Positions 7,799-14,389 of a stretch of 18,600 nucleotides of DNA are shown here, one piece after another. How positions within the stretch are numbered: the first letter of the stretch is position 1; the number at the start of each line of letters is the position of its first letter. The position numbers and the translations under genes were made by a program. The stretch comes from Chloroflexota bacterium (lineage in GTDB: Bacteria > Chloroflexota > Chloroflexia > Thermomicrobiales > UBA6265): assembly GCA_023415845.1 (NCBI GenBank), contig JAEZJB010000296.1, positions 1 through 18,600 of the forward strand, written 5' to 3'. The notes beneath the pieces are model-generated. The model saw nothing but the letters and a program-made list of their open reading frames with translations, was not told where the DNA came from and searched no databases.

Positions 7799-8227
7799 TT
7801 ACCGGACCACGCCCTTGCTGAACACGACGTTCCCGTAGGGGCGCCGTTCACCCGTCGCCACGATCGCGTAGGCCGCACGTGCGCGGTCGTAAAAGGCGAA
7901 GCGTTCAAGGTGCTCGACCTGCACCGGGCTCCCCTCGATCTCGCTGGCCAGGGAGAAGACTTCGTCCTGCACATCCGGAATGATGTCCGGCGTCTCGACC
8001 ATCGCCATGGTGGCGACGGGAAATTCGACGTAGGTGTCCAGCGGCAGGACTGAAAGCACCGCCCGTGAGGCGTCCAGCAGGGAGACGCCGTCCAGCCGCA
8101 CCAGTCGCTGGGCGACCGAGGTTGCCGGGAAGTTCGCATCGACCAGCACGATTTCGTCGCCGTGCCCCATCGACGCGAGGACGAAGAGCAGGTCGGGTGT
8201 CAACAGGGGATCGAGGCCCTTGAGCAT
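7799..8227 (-). CDS. FucU/RbsD-family sugar mutarotase (L-fucose mutarotase-like)
   Basis: This 142-residue protein belongs to the FucU/RbsD family, whose decameric members interconvert alpha and beta anomers of a monosaccharide. The N-terminal MGHGDEIVLVDANFP segment carries the conserved His22 and Asp30, and the C-terminus has the family ending RRPYGNVVFSKG (Tyr131, Lys138). The length fits FucU (about 140). The N-terminus aligns by eye better with fucose mutarotase than with ribose pyranase, but substrate is not proven. The start is the ATG at 8225-8227, with AAAGG on the minus strand at 8235-8239, 7 nt upstream. No fucose kinase, isomerase, dehydrogenase or sugar transporter is in the window, so it is an isolated gene here. 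It diverges from the oxidoreductase gene across a 208-bp gap that must hold both promoters. Confidence 0.88.
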   Translation of the reverse strand: MLKGLDPLLTPDLLFVLASMGHGDEIVLVDANFPATSVAQRLVRLDGVSLLDASRAVLSVLPLDTYVEFPVATMAMVETPDIIPDVQDEVFSLASEIEGSPVQVEHLERFAFYDRARAAYAIVATGERRPYGNVVFSKGVVR

Positions 8228-8435
8228 GGGAATGCCTTTCCATCAGTCGGCGTGAATTGCAGGGGATGGTACACAAGCGACGAGGACCGGCCAATAGCGA
8301 GCCGTGATGGTTCTGGTCATCCCGACCTCGCCCGATGACCAGTGCCCGAAATCTCGATTCACGGCATGCTGTCCAATCTGTTCCCAGTCGTGACTCTGGT
8401 CGCGGCTGCATCGCTCCATACCGGGAGAGGTTCCT

Positions 8436-9371
8436 ATGTCGGCTGGACTTGTTGTCCCTACCTTCACCGATCTGTCGAAAACCCTGGACGTCATGCGCGC
8501 CGCCGACGAAGCAGGCGTCGGCACCGTCTGGCAGACCGTGGGCGCCACCCGGCCCGATGCCGTGACGACGTATGCGGCCGCGGCTGTTCAGACCGAGCGC
8601 GTGCACCTCGGCACGTCTATCGTCCCCACCTATCCTCGGCATCCGGCTGCCCTGGGGTCACAGGTGCTGACTGTCGACAGTCTTGCACCAGGTCGCCTCC
8701 GGCTCGGCGTCGGTCCCAGCCATCGCCCGACGATCGAGGGACAGCTTGGCATTCCCATGGGCAAGCCGCTCTCGCATTTGCGCGAATACCTGACCGTGCT
8801 CCGCGCCCTGCTCTGGGAGGGCAAGGTCGACTTCGAGGGCGAGTACTATCAGGTGCATCTCGCCTTCCAGGATGGCACGCAGCCACCGCGCACGGAACTC
8901 CTGACCTCTACACTCAGCGTGAACGCCTATCGTCTCGCCGGGGAACTCGCCGACGGGGCGCTGAGCTGGGTGTCACCGGTGCCCTATCTCGTCGAGACCG
9001 CCCTTCCTGCCCTGGCCGAAGGCGCCGAACGGGGCTATCGGCCCGCACCGCCGCTTATCGCGCATGTCCCGGTGGCGGTCACCACCGACCGCGATGCCGC
9101 GCTGGCCGCGACCATGCGCGATTTTGGGCTCTATGGACGACTGCCGTTCTACGCGCGGATGTTCGAGGCGGCTGGCGTGCCACCGGCAAATGATCGGACT
9201 TCGTCTGCGGCGGTTGAGGCGCTCGCCGTATTCGGCACCGCCGACCAGATCGCCAATCGTCTTGCCGCCATCGTGGGCGAGGGCATATCCGAGGTCTACG
9301 TCTCCCACGTCATCGTCGGAGACGAGGCAGCCGAACGCGCCGAACTCATGCGGATTCTCGCCAGTCTGTAG
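8436..9371 (+). CDS. Luciferase-like monooxygenase-fold oxidoreductase, probably F420-dependent
   Basis: This 311-residue protein reads as a TIM-barrel member of the bacterial-luciferase superfamily. It shows an N-terminal barrel strand (GLVVPTFTD), the HLGTSIVPTYPRHP segment at 57-70, and LAPGRLRLGVGPSH at about 83-96. The HLREYL helix near 114-119 is typical of LLM-class F420-dependent oxidoreductases. Near the C-terminus, VFGTADQIANRLAAI matches the usual closing helices. Members use reduced F420 or FMN to reduce or oxidise varied small molecules; neither the cofactor nor the substrate can be settled from the sequence. ATG 8436 follows a strong ribosome site GGGAGAGG (8423-8430). The protein has no export signal. 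A stable hairpin 6 nt after its stop suggests it is monocistronic. Other frames across this stretch are open but carry no conserved sequence. Confidence 0.87.
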   Translation: MSAGLVVPTFTDLSKTLDVMRAADEAGVGTVWQTVGATRPDAVTTYAAAAVQTERVHLGTSIVPTYPRHPAALGSQVLTVDSLAPGRLRLGVGPSHRPTIEGQLGIPMGKPLSHLREYLTVLRALLWEGKVDFEGEYYQVHLAFQDGTQPPRTELLTSTLSVNAYRLAGELADGALSWVSPVPYLVETALPALAEGAERGYRPAPPLIAHVPVAVTTDRDAALAATMRDFGLYGRLPFYARMFEAAGVPPANDRTSSAAVEALAVFGTADQIANRLAAIVGEGISEVYVSHVIVGDEAAERAELMRILASL

Positions 9372-9376
9372 GCTCT

Positions 9377-9413
9377 GGCCGGCGGCGGGGTCCACGTCTC
9401 CCTGCCGCTGGCC
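9377..9413 (+). terminator. 14-bp hairpin after the oxidoreductase gene, no U-tract
   Basis: Positions 9377-9390 pair with 9400-9413 over 14 bp, including two G-U pairs, around a 9-nt loop, starting 6 nt after the stop codon. The following bases are CACCAGG, so there is no U-tract. Position and strength favour a transcript end. Confidence 0.5.
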
Positions 9414-9515
9414 CACCAGGTACGAACAGGGCACGGCCGAGCGAATCCTCCCGGCGCTGTCCGGAACCGGTCTGTCAAACGTGGGATACTCCGTTCGGCC
9501 ATTCTCGTGGTCCCT

Positions 9516-9539
9516 CCTCCCTGCGACTGGCCAGGGAGG
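9516..9539 (+). other. 8-bp hairpin in the leader of the YdcF-like gene
   Basis: CCTCCCTG (9516-9523) pairs exactly with CAGGGAGG (9532-9539) around an 8-nt loop, ending 24 nt before the next ATG. It hides a purine-rich GGGAGGG that could otherwise act as a distant ribosome-binding element. A regulatory role is possible but only inferred. The rest of the 192-bp gap holds GATACT at 9485-9490 as a weak -10 candidate. Confidence 0.3.
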
Positions 9540-9563
9540 GTTCCGCACCTCGACAGATAGCGC

Positions 9564-10358
9564 ATGACCAATCCTGGCGATACCTCTCGCATCCCCGACC
9601 TGCCATCGCACGCCACGACGCCTCTCGCCTCATCTGGCGAGCCCCCTGTCCGGCAGCAAGCCGACCCTGACAGTTCCGCACCCTGGTTGACCGGGTCAGC
9701 CTATGCTCGCCCGATTACGACCGAAACTGGTGAGTACCGGCGTCCGGCTCGGTCACGCGGCCGCCGCTGGATTCGCCGGGCCGTACTCGGGGTGATCGCG
9801 CTCGTCCCCCTCTCGATTCTCGCCGTCATGATCGCGGTCTACGTCGAAGCGCGCAGTGCCAGTCCCCAGCCGGCCGATGCCATCGTGGTGATGGGAGCCG
9901 CCCAGTACAACGGCAATCCCACCACCGTGTTCGCCGCCCGCCTCGAGACCGCCTACCAGTTGTGGGCCGATGGCTACGCCCCGCTCATCGTGCTGACTGG
10001 CGGCAAAATGCCGGGCGATGCCTTCACCGAGGCCGAGACCGGCGTCCAGTACATGCTCGATCGCGGGGTGCCCGCCGACGCCCTGCGCTGGGAGGATCAG
10101 GGCCGCGATACGTGGCAGAGCATGGAGGGTGTCCGCGATGTGCTCGACGGCACCGATGTCGACTCCCTGATCATCGTCAGCGACGGCTTCCACTTGCTGC
10201 GCTCGGAACTGATGGCTCGCGCCCTCGGATTCCATGCCTCGGGTGTCGCTGCGATCGACAGCCCCATTCAGCCGTGGTCGGGAACCGAGTTCAGCTACGT
10301 CATCCGCGAGACCGGCGGGATCTTCGTCACACTGCCGAAATTCCTCGGCTTCAGCTGA
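9564..10358 (+). CDS. YdcF/SanA-like membrane-anchored protein (DUF218)
   Basis: This 264-residue protein has a long polar N-terminal tail (1-70), a basic stretch (RSRGRRWIRR) and one membrane helix at about 73-94. A DUF218 domain follows and is probably outside the membrane. Family features are VVMGAAQYNG at about 108-117, LTGGKMPGD, the acidic helix start TEAETG, and SDGFHLLRSELMAR. E. coli relatives SanA, ElyC and YdcF are linked to envelope integrity and peptidoglycan precursor metabolism, but their biochemical role is unresolved. ATG 9564 lacks a clear ribosome site; it is kept because the whole domain lies downstream and the leader has no better start. The 3' end overlaps the convergent kinase-like gene by 8 bp. 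Confidence 0.85.
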   Translation: MTNPGDTSRIPDLPSHATTPLASSGEPPVRQQADPDSSAPWLTGSAYARPITTETGEYRRPARSRGRRWIRRAVLGVIALVPLSILAVMIAVYVEARSASPQPADAIVVMGAAQYNGNPTTVFAARLETAYQLWADGYAPLIVLTGGKMPGDAFTEAETGVQYMLDRGVPADALRWEDQGRDTWQSMEGVRDVLDGTDVDSLIIVSDGFHLLRSELMARALGFHASGVAAIDSPIQPWSGTEFSYVIRETGGIFVTLPKFLGFS

Positions 10359-11214
10359 TCTGGTTGCGATTTTCTGGCTGATCGGCCAGCTTCCGCGCCA
10401 CAGCGAGATAACGCGCGATTGCCACTGGGTCACCGCCGATGTTCGTCTGCCATTCCGCGCCGGAGAGCGCGCGCAACATGCCGTAAAGCTTGGCGACGGC
10501 AGTAATCCGCTGCTGCTCGGTCGGGGAGGGGCGATAGCCGGTCAGGATACCTGGCAGAATGCCTGGCGCTTCAAGTTCCAGGACGGCGAGGTCCATCACG
10601 GGATCGCCCGCCTGCAGGTCTGCCACGTCGATCAGGTGCAGGTCGCCGTCTGGACCGACCAGGAAGTGATCGGGCCGGCCGTCGAACAGCATCTGGCTGC
10701 CGTGCTCGTTGCCGAGCCACGGACGCATCTCGCCAAACCACTCCCACACCACGCGGCGGTCATTCGCAGATGCCTGGCCTGTCGATTCCCACCAGGGCAC
10801 CACGATCTCCAGCCAGGCTTCGATCCACCGCTCGAGCGATGGATGCCCAGACCACGGAGCCTTCGCCGGCATCTCGTGAACGGTTCGCAGGATGGTCCCC
10901 ACCGCTGCCAGCGTGCGCGAATCGGTGCTGGCCGAGATGGGTGCACCCTCCGCCCACGTCACCACCAGCAGCGAAGGCGGACCGGCCTCGACGGTGATCA
11001 CGTCCGAGACTGGCACCCCTGCCTCGCGCAGTCGGTTCATGGCTGCTGCCTCGCGCCCAAACGCATCTCGTTCCGTCGCCACCTTGGCCACCCGGCTGCC
11101 CTCGGGAAGGGTCAGTCGGGCCACGATCCGGTCCGCGCGGTCGACAAGCAGGCCGACTCGATCCGGGCCGACCTGGAGCCGTTGCTCAAGATATTCGAGA
11201 AGTGGGGAGGTCAT
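10351..11214 (-). CDS. Aminoglycoside-phosphotransferase-fold protein with altered catalytic loop
   Basis: This 287-residue protein resembles the APH/choline-kinase fold. Lys44 (RVAKV) and Glu55 (REAAAM) fit the N-lobe ATP-binding pair. LIDVADLQAGDPVMDLA at 194-210 fits the metal-binding Asp (Asp196) and the following GDPxxDLA. In between, the usual HGDxxxxN loop reads as LFDGRPDH (176-183): the catalytic Asp178 is kept, His is replaced by Leu, and the metal-binding Asn by His183. Relatives phosphorylate small hydroxylated molecules, and some are inactive. A resistance role is not supported by anything nearby. The ATG at 11212-11214 has AGGA on the minus strand at 11222-11225. The gene begins 17 nt after the 3' end of tRNA-Leu on the same strand, so the two may share a transcript. 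Its stop overlaps the end of the convergent YdcF-like gene. Confidence 0.78.
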   Translation of the reverse strand: MTSPLLEYLEQRLQVGPDRVGLLVDRADRIVARLTLPEGSRVAKVATERDAFGREAAAMNRLREAGVPVSDVITVEAGPPSLLVVTWAEGAPISASTDSRTLAAVGTILRTVHEMPAKAPWSGHPSLERWIEAWLEIVVPWWESTGQASANDRRVVWEWFGEMRPWLGNEHGSQMLFDGRPDHFLVGPDGDLHLIDVADLQAGDPVMDLAVLELEAPGILPGILTGYRPSPTEQQRITAVAKLYGMLRALSGAEWQTNIGGDPVAIARYLAVARKLADQPENRNQIS

Positions 11215-11231
11215 ATGGAGATCCTGCTGGG

Positions 11232-11314
11232 TGCCGGAGGGGAGACTCGAACTCCCACGCCCTCACGGGCAAAGCATTTTGAGTGCTCCGCGTCTGCCAT
11301 TTCGCCACTCCGGC
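11232..11314 (-). tRNA. tRNA-Leu (anticodon CAA)
   Basis: Read on the minus strand, an 83-nt class II tRNA folds cleanly. The acceptor arm GCCGGAG (11308-11314) pairs with CTCCGGC (11233-11239), with A as discriminator at 11232. The anticodon stem GAGCA/TGCTT closes the loop CTCAAAA, which gives anticodon CAA (reads UUG). The long variable arm GCCC-GTGA-GGGC marks it as leucine/serine class, and the T arm is GGGAG-TTCGAGT-CTCCC. The 3' CCA is not encoded; the genome reads CCC after the discriminator, so the tail must be added by CCA-adding enzyme. Confidence 0.96.
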
Positions 11315-11324
11315 CAGCCAGCGC

Positions 11325-11330
11325 AGTGTA
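11325..11330 (-). promoter_or_regulatory. Candidate -10 box of tRNA-Leu
   Basis: On the minus strand TACACT lies 10 nt upstream of the tRNA 5' end, the expected distance for a -10 element. The best-placed -35 (11348-11353, TGCAAG on the minus strand) is poor, so only the -10 is suggested. Confidence 0.4.
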
Positions 11331-11384
11331 CCGCAATCCCCACTGGTCTTGCAGTGGCGTGGGCGAAGTGGGCCACCTGCGGCA

Positions 11385-11390
11385 TACTAT
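11385..11390 (+). promoter_or_regulatory. Candidate -10 box of the rimI-tsaD operon
   Basis: TACTAT at 11385-11390 lies 53 nt before the TTG start of the acetyltransferase gene, in the divergent gap shared with tRNA-Leu. No good -35 hexamer sits 16-18 nt upstream. The call rests on similarity and position. Confidence 0.3.
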
Positions 11391-11443
11391 CCCGGCGGAA
11401 GCATCCCGCGTCTCCGACAACCCCGGACAAAGGTCGTTTTCCC

Positions 11444-12112
11444 TTGTACGTGATCGAGCCCATGACCCAGGATGATGTGGAAGAAGTCGGTCAGGTTGAA
11501 CGACGCTGCTTTCCGAATCCCTGGCCCCTCTCGGCCTACCGGCGCGAACTCCGCAATCCCGACCAGAACTACTACATTGTCCTCCGCGACGATCCCGAGG
11601 CCGATGGACGGGACACAGACGAGCCGCAGGAAACCAACGGCGACCACATTATTCTCTCGCCGCGTCCAAGCTCACGCCGTCAACGCCGTTTTACGTTCTG
11701 GCCGCTTGGGCGTCGCGACGAAGAAGAGGTTGCCCCGCCGATCATTGGCTTCGCTGGCATGTGGAACCTCTACGATGAGGCGCACGTCACCACCATCGGC
11801 GTCATTCCGGAACTCCGGGGCCGTGGACTGGGTGAACTCCTCCTCGTCGCCCTGTTTGATGAAGCCATTCGCCGTCGGGCCAACTGGGTGACACTCGAGG
11901 TCCGGGTGACCAATCACTCGGCTCAGGCGCTCTACCGCAAATACGGCTTTACCATCCAGGGACGCCGCGCCCGCTATTACAGCGACAACAATGAAGACGC
12001 CTTCATTATGTGGTCGGCCTCACTGCGCGATCCCGATTACCTGCGGGCACTGGATGACAAGCGCCGCCGCCTTGCGCACAAGCTCAGCTTCGACCAGGCC
12101 ACCAACGGATGA
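11444..12112 (+). CDS. rimI: GNAT N-acetyltransferase, RimI-like, with a large insert
   Basis: This 222-residue GNAT protein has a typical RimI N-terminus (MYVIEPMTQDDV, then FPNPWPLSAYRREL). The acetyl-CoA pyrophosphate loop is RGRGLG (125-130) after the strand VTTIGVIPE, and the NHSAQALYRKYGF helix is near 157-169. RimI acetylates the N-terminal alanine of ribosomal protein S18, and bacterial rimI often sits beside t6A genes, as here. Usual length is about 150; the excess is a charged, low-complexity insert at about 49-98 between two core strands, plus a basic C-terminal tail (192-222). I choose TTG 11444 because AAAGG (11429-11433) lies 10 nt upstream and the family N-terminus starts there; GTG 11450 and ATG 11462 are in frame. 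The frame stays open far upstream across the tRNA, which is not coding. Substrate could differ from S18. Confidence 0.82.
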   Translation: MYVIEPMTQDDVEEVGQVERRCFPNPWPLSAYRRELRNPDQNYYIVLRDDPEADGRDTDEPQETNGDHIILSPRPSSRRQRRFTFWPLGRRDEEEVAPPIIGFAGMWNLYDEAHVTTIGVIPELRGRGLGELLLVALFDEAIRRRANWVTLEVRVTNHSAQALYRKYGFTIQGRRARYYSDNNEDAFIMWSASLRDPDYLRALDDKRRRLAHKLSFDQATNG

Positions 12113-12119
12113 CTCACTC

Positions 12120-13247
12120 GTGAATATCCTCGGCATCGAAACCTCCTGCGATGAAACCGCAGCCGCCATCGTGACCGATGGCTATCGCGTCCATTCGAAT
12201 GTCATCTCGTCCCAGATCGCGCTCCACCAGGCCTATGGCGGCGTGGTGCCCGAGCTTGCCGCCCGGGGCCAGATCCAGGCCATCATCCCGGTCGTTGAGG
12301 CCGCCGTCAGCGACTCCGGTCTCGGCTGGTCGGATATCGATGCCATCGCCTTCACCCAGGGACCGGGGCTGGCAGGTTCGCTGCTGGTCGGCGTCAACGC
12401 GGCCAAGACCCTCGCGATGGTCCGGAAACTGCCGCTGCTGCCGGTGAACCATCTCGAGGGGCACGTCTACGCCAACTGGCTTGCCCTGCCCGGTGCCGAC
12501 ATTGAGCCGCCGCAACTCCCGGCTATCTGCCTCCTCGTGTCTGGCGGGCACACCGAGCTCCTCCGCATCGATGCACCTGATCGCATCGAGGTTCTCGGTC
12601 GCACCATCGACGACGCGGCAGGTGAAGCATTCGACAAGGGTGCCCGCCTGCTCGGACTCGGCTATCCCGGCGGACCGGCCATCCAGCGAGCTGGGGCTGG
12701 GGGCGATCCCCATCGTTACGCCTTTCCCCGCGCCGCCCTGGGTGGCTCGCTCGACTTTTCGTTTTCCGGCCTCAAGACCGCTCTCCTGCGTGAAGTCGAT
12801 CCTTATCGCCTGCCCGACGAGTCGCCACGACCCGACCCGCAGTCACTCTTTCCCCAGCATCGGCCGCCAGTCTTCCGGACGGACCTTCCCGTCGCCGATC
12901 TCGCCGCCTCGTTCCAGGAAGCCATCGTCGATGTCCTGGCCACCAAAACGATTGCCGCTGCCCGCGAGACCGGCGCCCGGTCGATCCTGATCGCCGGTGG
13001 CGTTGCTGCCAACCGCACCCTGCGTGACCGGCTCGCGACCCTCGTCGATTCCACCTGGACCACGGGTGAACGACCTGAAGTCCGCTGGCCCGATCTCTCG
13101 CTCTGCACCGACAATGCGGCGATGATTGCCGGACGAGGCTGGATCGAGTTCCAGCGCGGCAACCTTGCCGGTCTCGATGCCGATGCCTATCCGCGCTGGC
13201 CGATTGGTACGACCCCACCGGGCCATGCCCAGAAAGCATTCCGATGA
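12120..13247 (+). CDS. tsaD: tRNA N6-adenosine threonylcarbamoyltransferase
   Basis: This 375-residue protein is the Kae1/Qri7/TsaD catalytic subunit. It transfers the threonylcarbamoyl group from TC-AMP to A37 of ANN-decoding tRNAs, normally working with TsaB and TsaE in the cytosol. Signatures are LGIETSCDETAAA at the N-terminus and metal-ligand histidines His111 and His115 in NHLEGH, at the positions known from E. coli. VSGGHTEL (His144), DDAAGEAFDKGARLLGLGYPGGP, FSFSGLKTAL and the third metal ligand Asp331 in CTDNAAMIAGRG follow. The GTG start at 12120 has GGATGA (12107-12112) 7 nt upstream, which overlaps the rimI stop. The protein is about 30 residues longer than usual, mainly a Pro-rich insert at about 228-255. 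Its stop overlaps the ATG of the next gene. tsaB and tsaE are not in the window. Confidence 0.96.
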   Translation: MNILGIETSCDETAAAIVTDGYRVHSNVISSQIALHQAYGGVVPELAARGQIQAIIPVVEAAVSDSGLGWSDIDAIAFTQGPGLAGSLLVGVNAAKTLAMVRKLPLLPVNHLEGHVYANWLALPGADIEPPQLPAICLLVSGGHTELLRIDAPDRIEVLGRTIDDAAGEAFDKGARLLGLGYPGGPAIQRAGAGGDPHRYAFPRAALGGSLDFSFSGLKTALLREVDPYRLPDESPRPDPQSLFPQHRPPVFRTDLPVADLAASFQEAIVDVLATKTIAAARETGARSILIAGGVAANRTLRDRLATLVDSTWTTGERPEVRWPDLSLCTDNAAMIAGRGWIEFQRGNLAGLDADAYPRWPIGTTPPGHAQKAFR

Positions 13248-14095
13248 CTGATACCCACTCCTATGATGAAGCCCTCGTTGGTCGTGCGCTTGAAGTTGCC
13301 ACCATGCTCGCCCGCCAGGCCGGGGGCATCCTGCTCGATCGGCTCAATGCCGAGCGCACCGTCACGCACAAGGGGGTGGTCGACCTCGTCACCGACGCCG
13401 ACGAGGCGTCCGAGGCCCTGATCCATCTCGGTCTCACGGAAGCCTTCCCCGACCATCGCATCATGGGGGAGGAAGGGTCAATCGGGGCGAAGGCGTCCAT
13501 CGCTGACCAGCCGTGGGGCTGGGTCTTCGATCCGCTCGATGGCACCACCAACTATGCCCACCGGTATCCGCACTTCGCGGTCTCGATCGCCCTCGAATAT
13601 GCTGCTGAACCGGTCATGGGCGTCGTCTACGATCCCACTCGCGACGAACTTTTCGCCGCCAGCAAGGGCCACGGTGCCACATTGAATGGCGCGCCGATCC
13701 ACGTCACACAGGAAACCGAACTGCAGCACGCCCTGCTCGCCACCGGCTTCTCGTACAACATGGCCGACCGGCCCCAGCAATACTTGATGTGGGAGGTCTT
13801 CAACGGTGCGGCTCGTGGTGTCCGTCGCGACGGCGCTGCCGCCCTCGACCTCTGCTGGGTCGCCGCTGGTCGCCTGGACGGGTTCTTCGAGCGCCCGGTC
13901 CAGGCCTGGGATATGGGCGCGGGTGTCATCATCGCCCGTGAGGCTGGAGCGAAGGTGACGGCCCTTGAGCACGAAGGCTTCGACCTCTACACGCCGGAGG
14001 CCCTGGCTGCCAACCCGGTGCTGCACGCCGAAATCCAGCGATTGCTGAAGGACATCGGACAGAAGCACCCGCGCTCGACACCCGCCCCGATGTAA
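13244..14095 (+). CDS. Inositol-monophosphatase-family phosphatase
   Basis: This 283-residue Mg-dependent phosphatase of the IMPase/SuhB family probably removes phosphate from inositol-1-phosphate or a related sugar phosphate in the cytosol. The metal sites are complete: Glu76 in MGEEGS, Asp96 and Asp99 in DPLDGTTNYAH, and Asp223 in WDMGAG. HKGVVDLVTDAD near 42-53 and the helix GVIIAREAGAK are also family hallmarks. The ATG overlaps the tsaD stop (ATGA), so translation is probably coupled. Histidinol phosphatase, PAP phosphatase and fructose-1,6-bisphosphatase activities occur in the same superfamily and cannot be excluded, so I give no symbol. It is the last gene of the rimI-tsaD operon and is followed by a strong hairpin. 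Confidence 0.92.
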   Translation: MTDTHSYDEALVGRALEVATMLARQAGGILLDRLNAERTVTHKGVVDLVTDADEASEALIHLGLTEAFPDHRIMGEEGSIGAKASIADQPWGWVFDPLDGTTNYAHRYPHFAVSIALEYAAEPVMGVVYDPTRDELFAASKGHGATLNGAPIHVTQETELQHALLATGFSYNMADRPQQYLMWEVFNGAARGVRRDGAAALDLCWVAAGRLDGFFERPVQAWDMGAGVIIAREAGAKVTALEHEGFDLYTPEALAANPVLHAEIQRLLKDIGQKHPRSTPAPM

Positions 14096-14147
14096 CGACC
14101 TTCCGGTTGCCACCTCCCCACATCGGTCGTGCGGGAACGGCTTTTGG

Positions 14148-14177
14148 GCAGGCGACGGGGCAGGTCCCGTCGCCTGC
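14148..14177 (+). terminator. 12-bp perfect hairpin after the IMPase gene
   Basis: GCAGGCGACGGG (14148-14159) pairs exactly with CCCGTCGCCTGC (14166-14177) around a 6-nt loop, 52 nt after the phosphatase stop. There is no T-run on either strand after the stem. It probably ends the rimI-tsaD operon transcript; a protein-binding site is an alternative. Confidence 0.55.
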
Positions 14178-14216
14178 GCCACTCCGGAGCGAAAACGCCT
14201 GCGTGGTACACTCGCT

Positions 14217-14222
14217 GCCGTC
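14217..14222 (+). promoter_or_regulatory. Candidate -10 box for mreD-mrdA
   Basis: TACACT here is identical to the hexamer placed 10 nt before tRNA-Leu, also preceded by GG. It would give a leader of roughly 160 nt. No convincing -35 is seen. Confidence 0.28.
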
Positions 14223-14389
14223 GGCAAGGTCGCAGGGCAGAGGGTCTCCAACAGGTGTCTCCATGTCCGCTGGGCCGCTTCCCGGTCTCCGGTTCCAGAC
14301 ATCCCTCTCGCCCGAATCGGCGTACATCATGGTGAAGACCGGGATGGTCCTGGGCCTCGCACCATCGAGCTGGAGCAGTTCCGTACTCC

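Larger units (their letters stand above)
14096..14389 (+). other. Intergenic region before mreD
   Basis: This 294-bp stretch holds no supported gene. It contains a 12-bp perfect hairpin (14148-14177) and a TACACT -10 candidate (14217-14222), about 165 nt before mreD. A 6-bp inverted repeat GATGGT/ACCATC (14343-14348 with 14361-14366) lies 23 nt before the mreD ATG. Short frames that cross it run out of frame into mreD and lack conserved sequence. It looks like a terminator followed by a promoter and a long leader. Confidence 0.6.

Noticed and set aside
8342..9193. 283-residue + frame overlapping the luciferase-like gene
   Set aside because: Arg/Ser/Pro-rich shadow sequence without motifs; the other frame has the clear TIM-barrel protein and ribosome site.
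10351..11214. Aminoglycoside resistance gene
   Set aside because: The fold fits, but the catalytic loop is atypical and nothing mobile or resistance-related is nearby.
11232..11314. tRNA-Leu as an integration site for a mobile element
   Set aside because: I saw no integrase, no repeat of the tRNA 3' end and no change of gene type beside it.
10892..11443. Upstream extension of the acetyltransferase frame
   Set aside because: It crosses tRNA-Leu and the opposite-strand kinase gene; the RimI N-terminus begins at TTG 11444.
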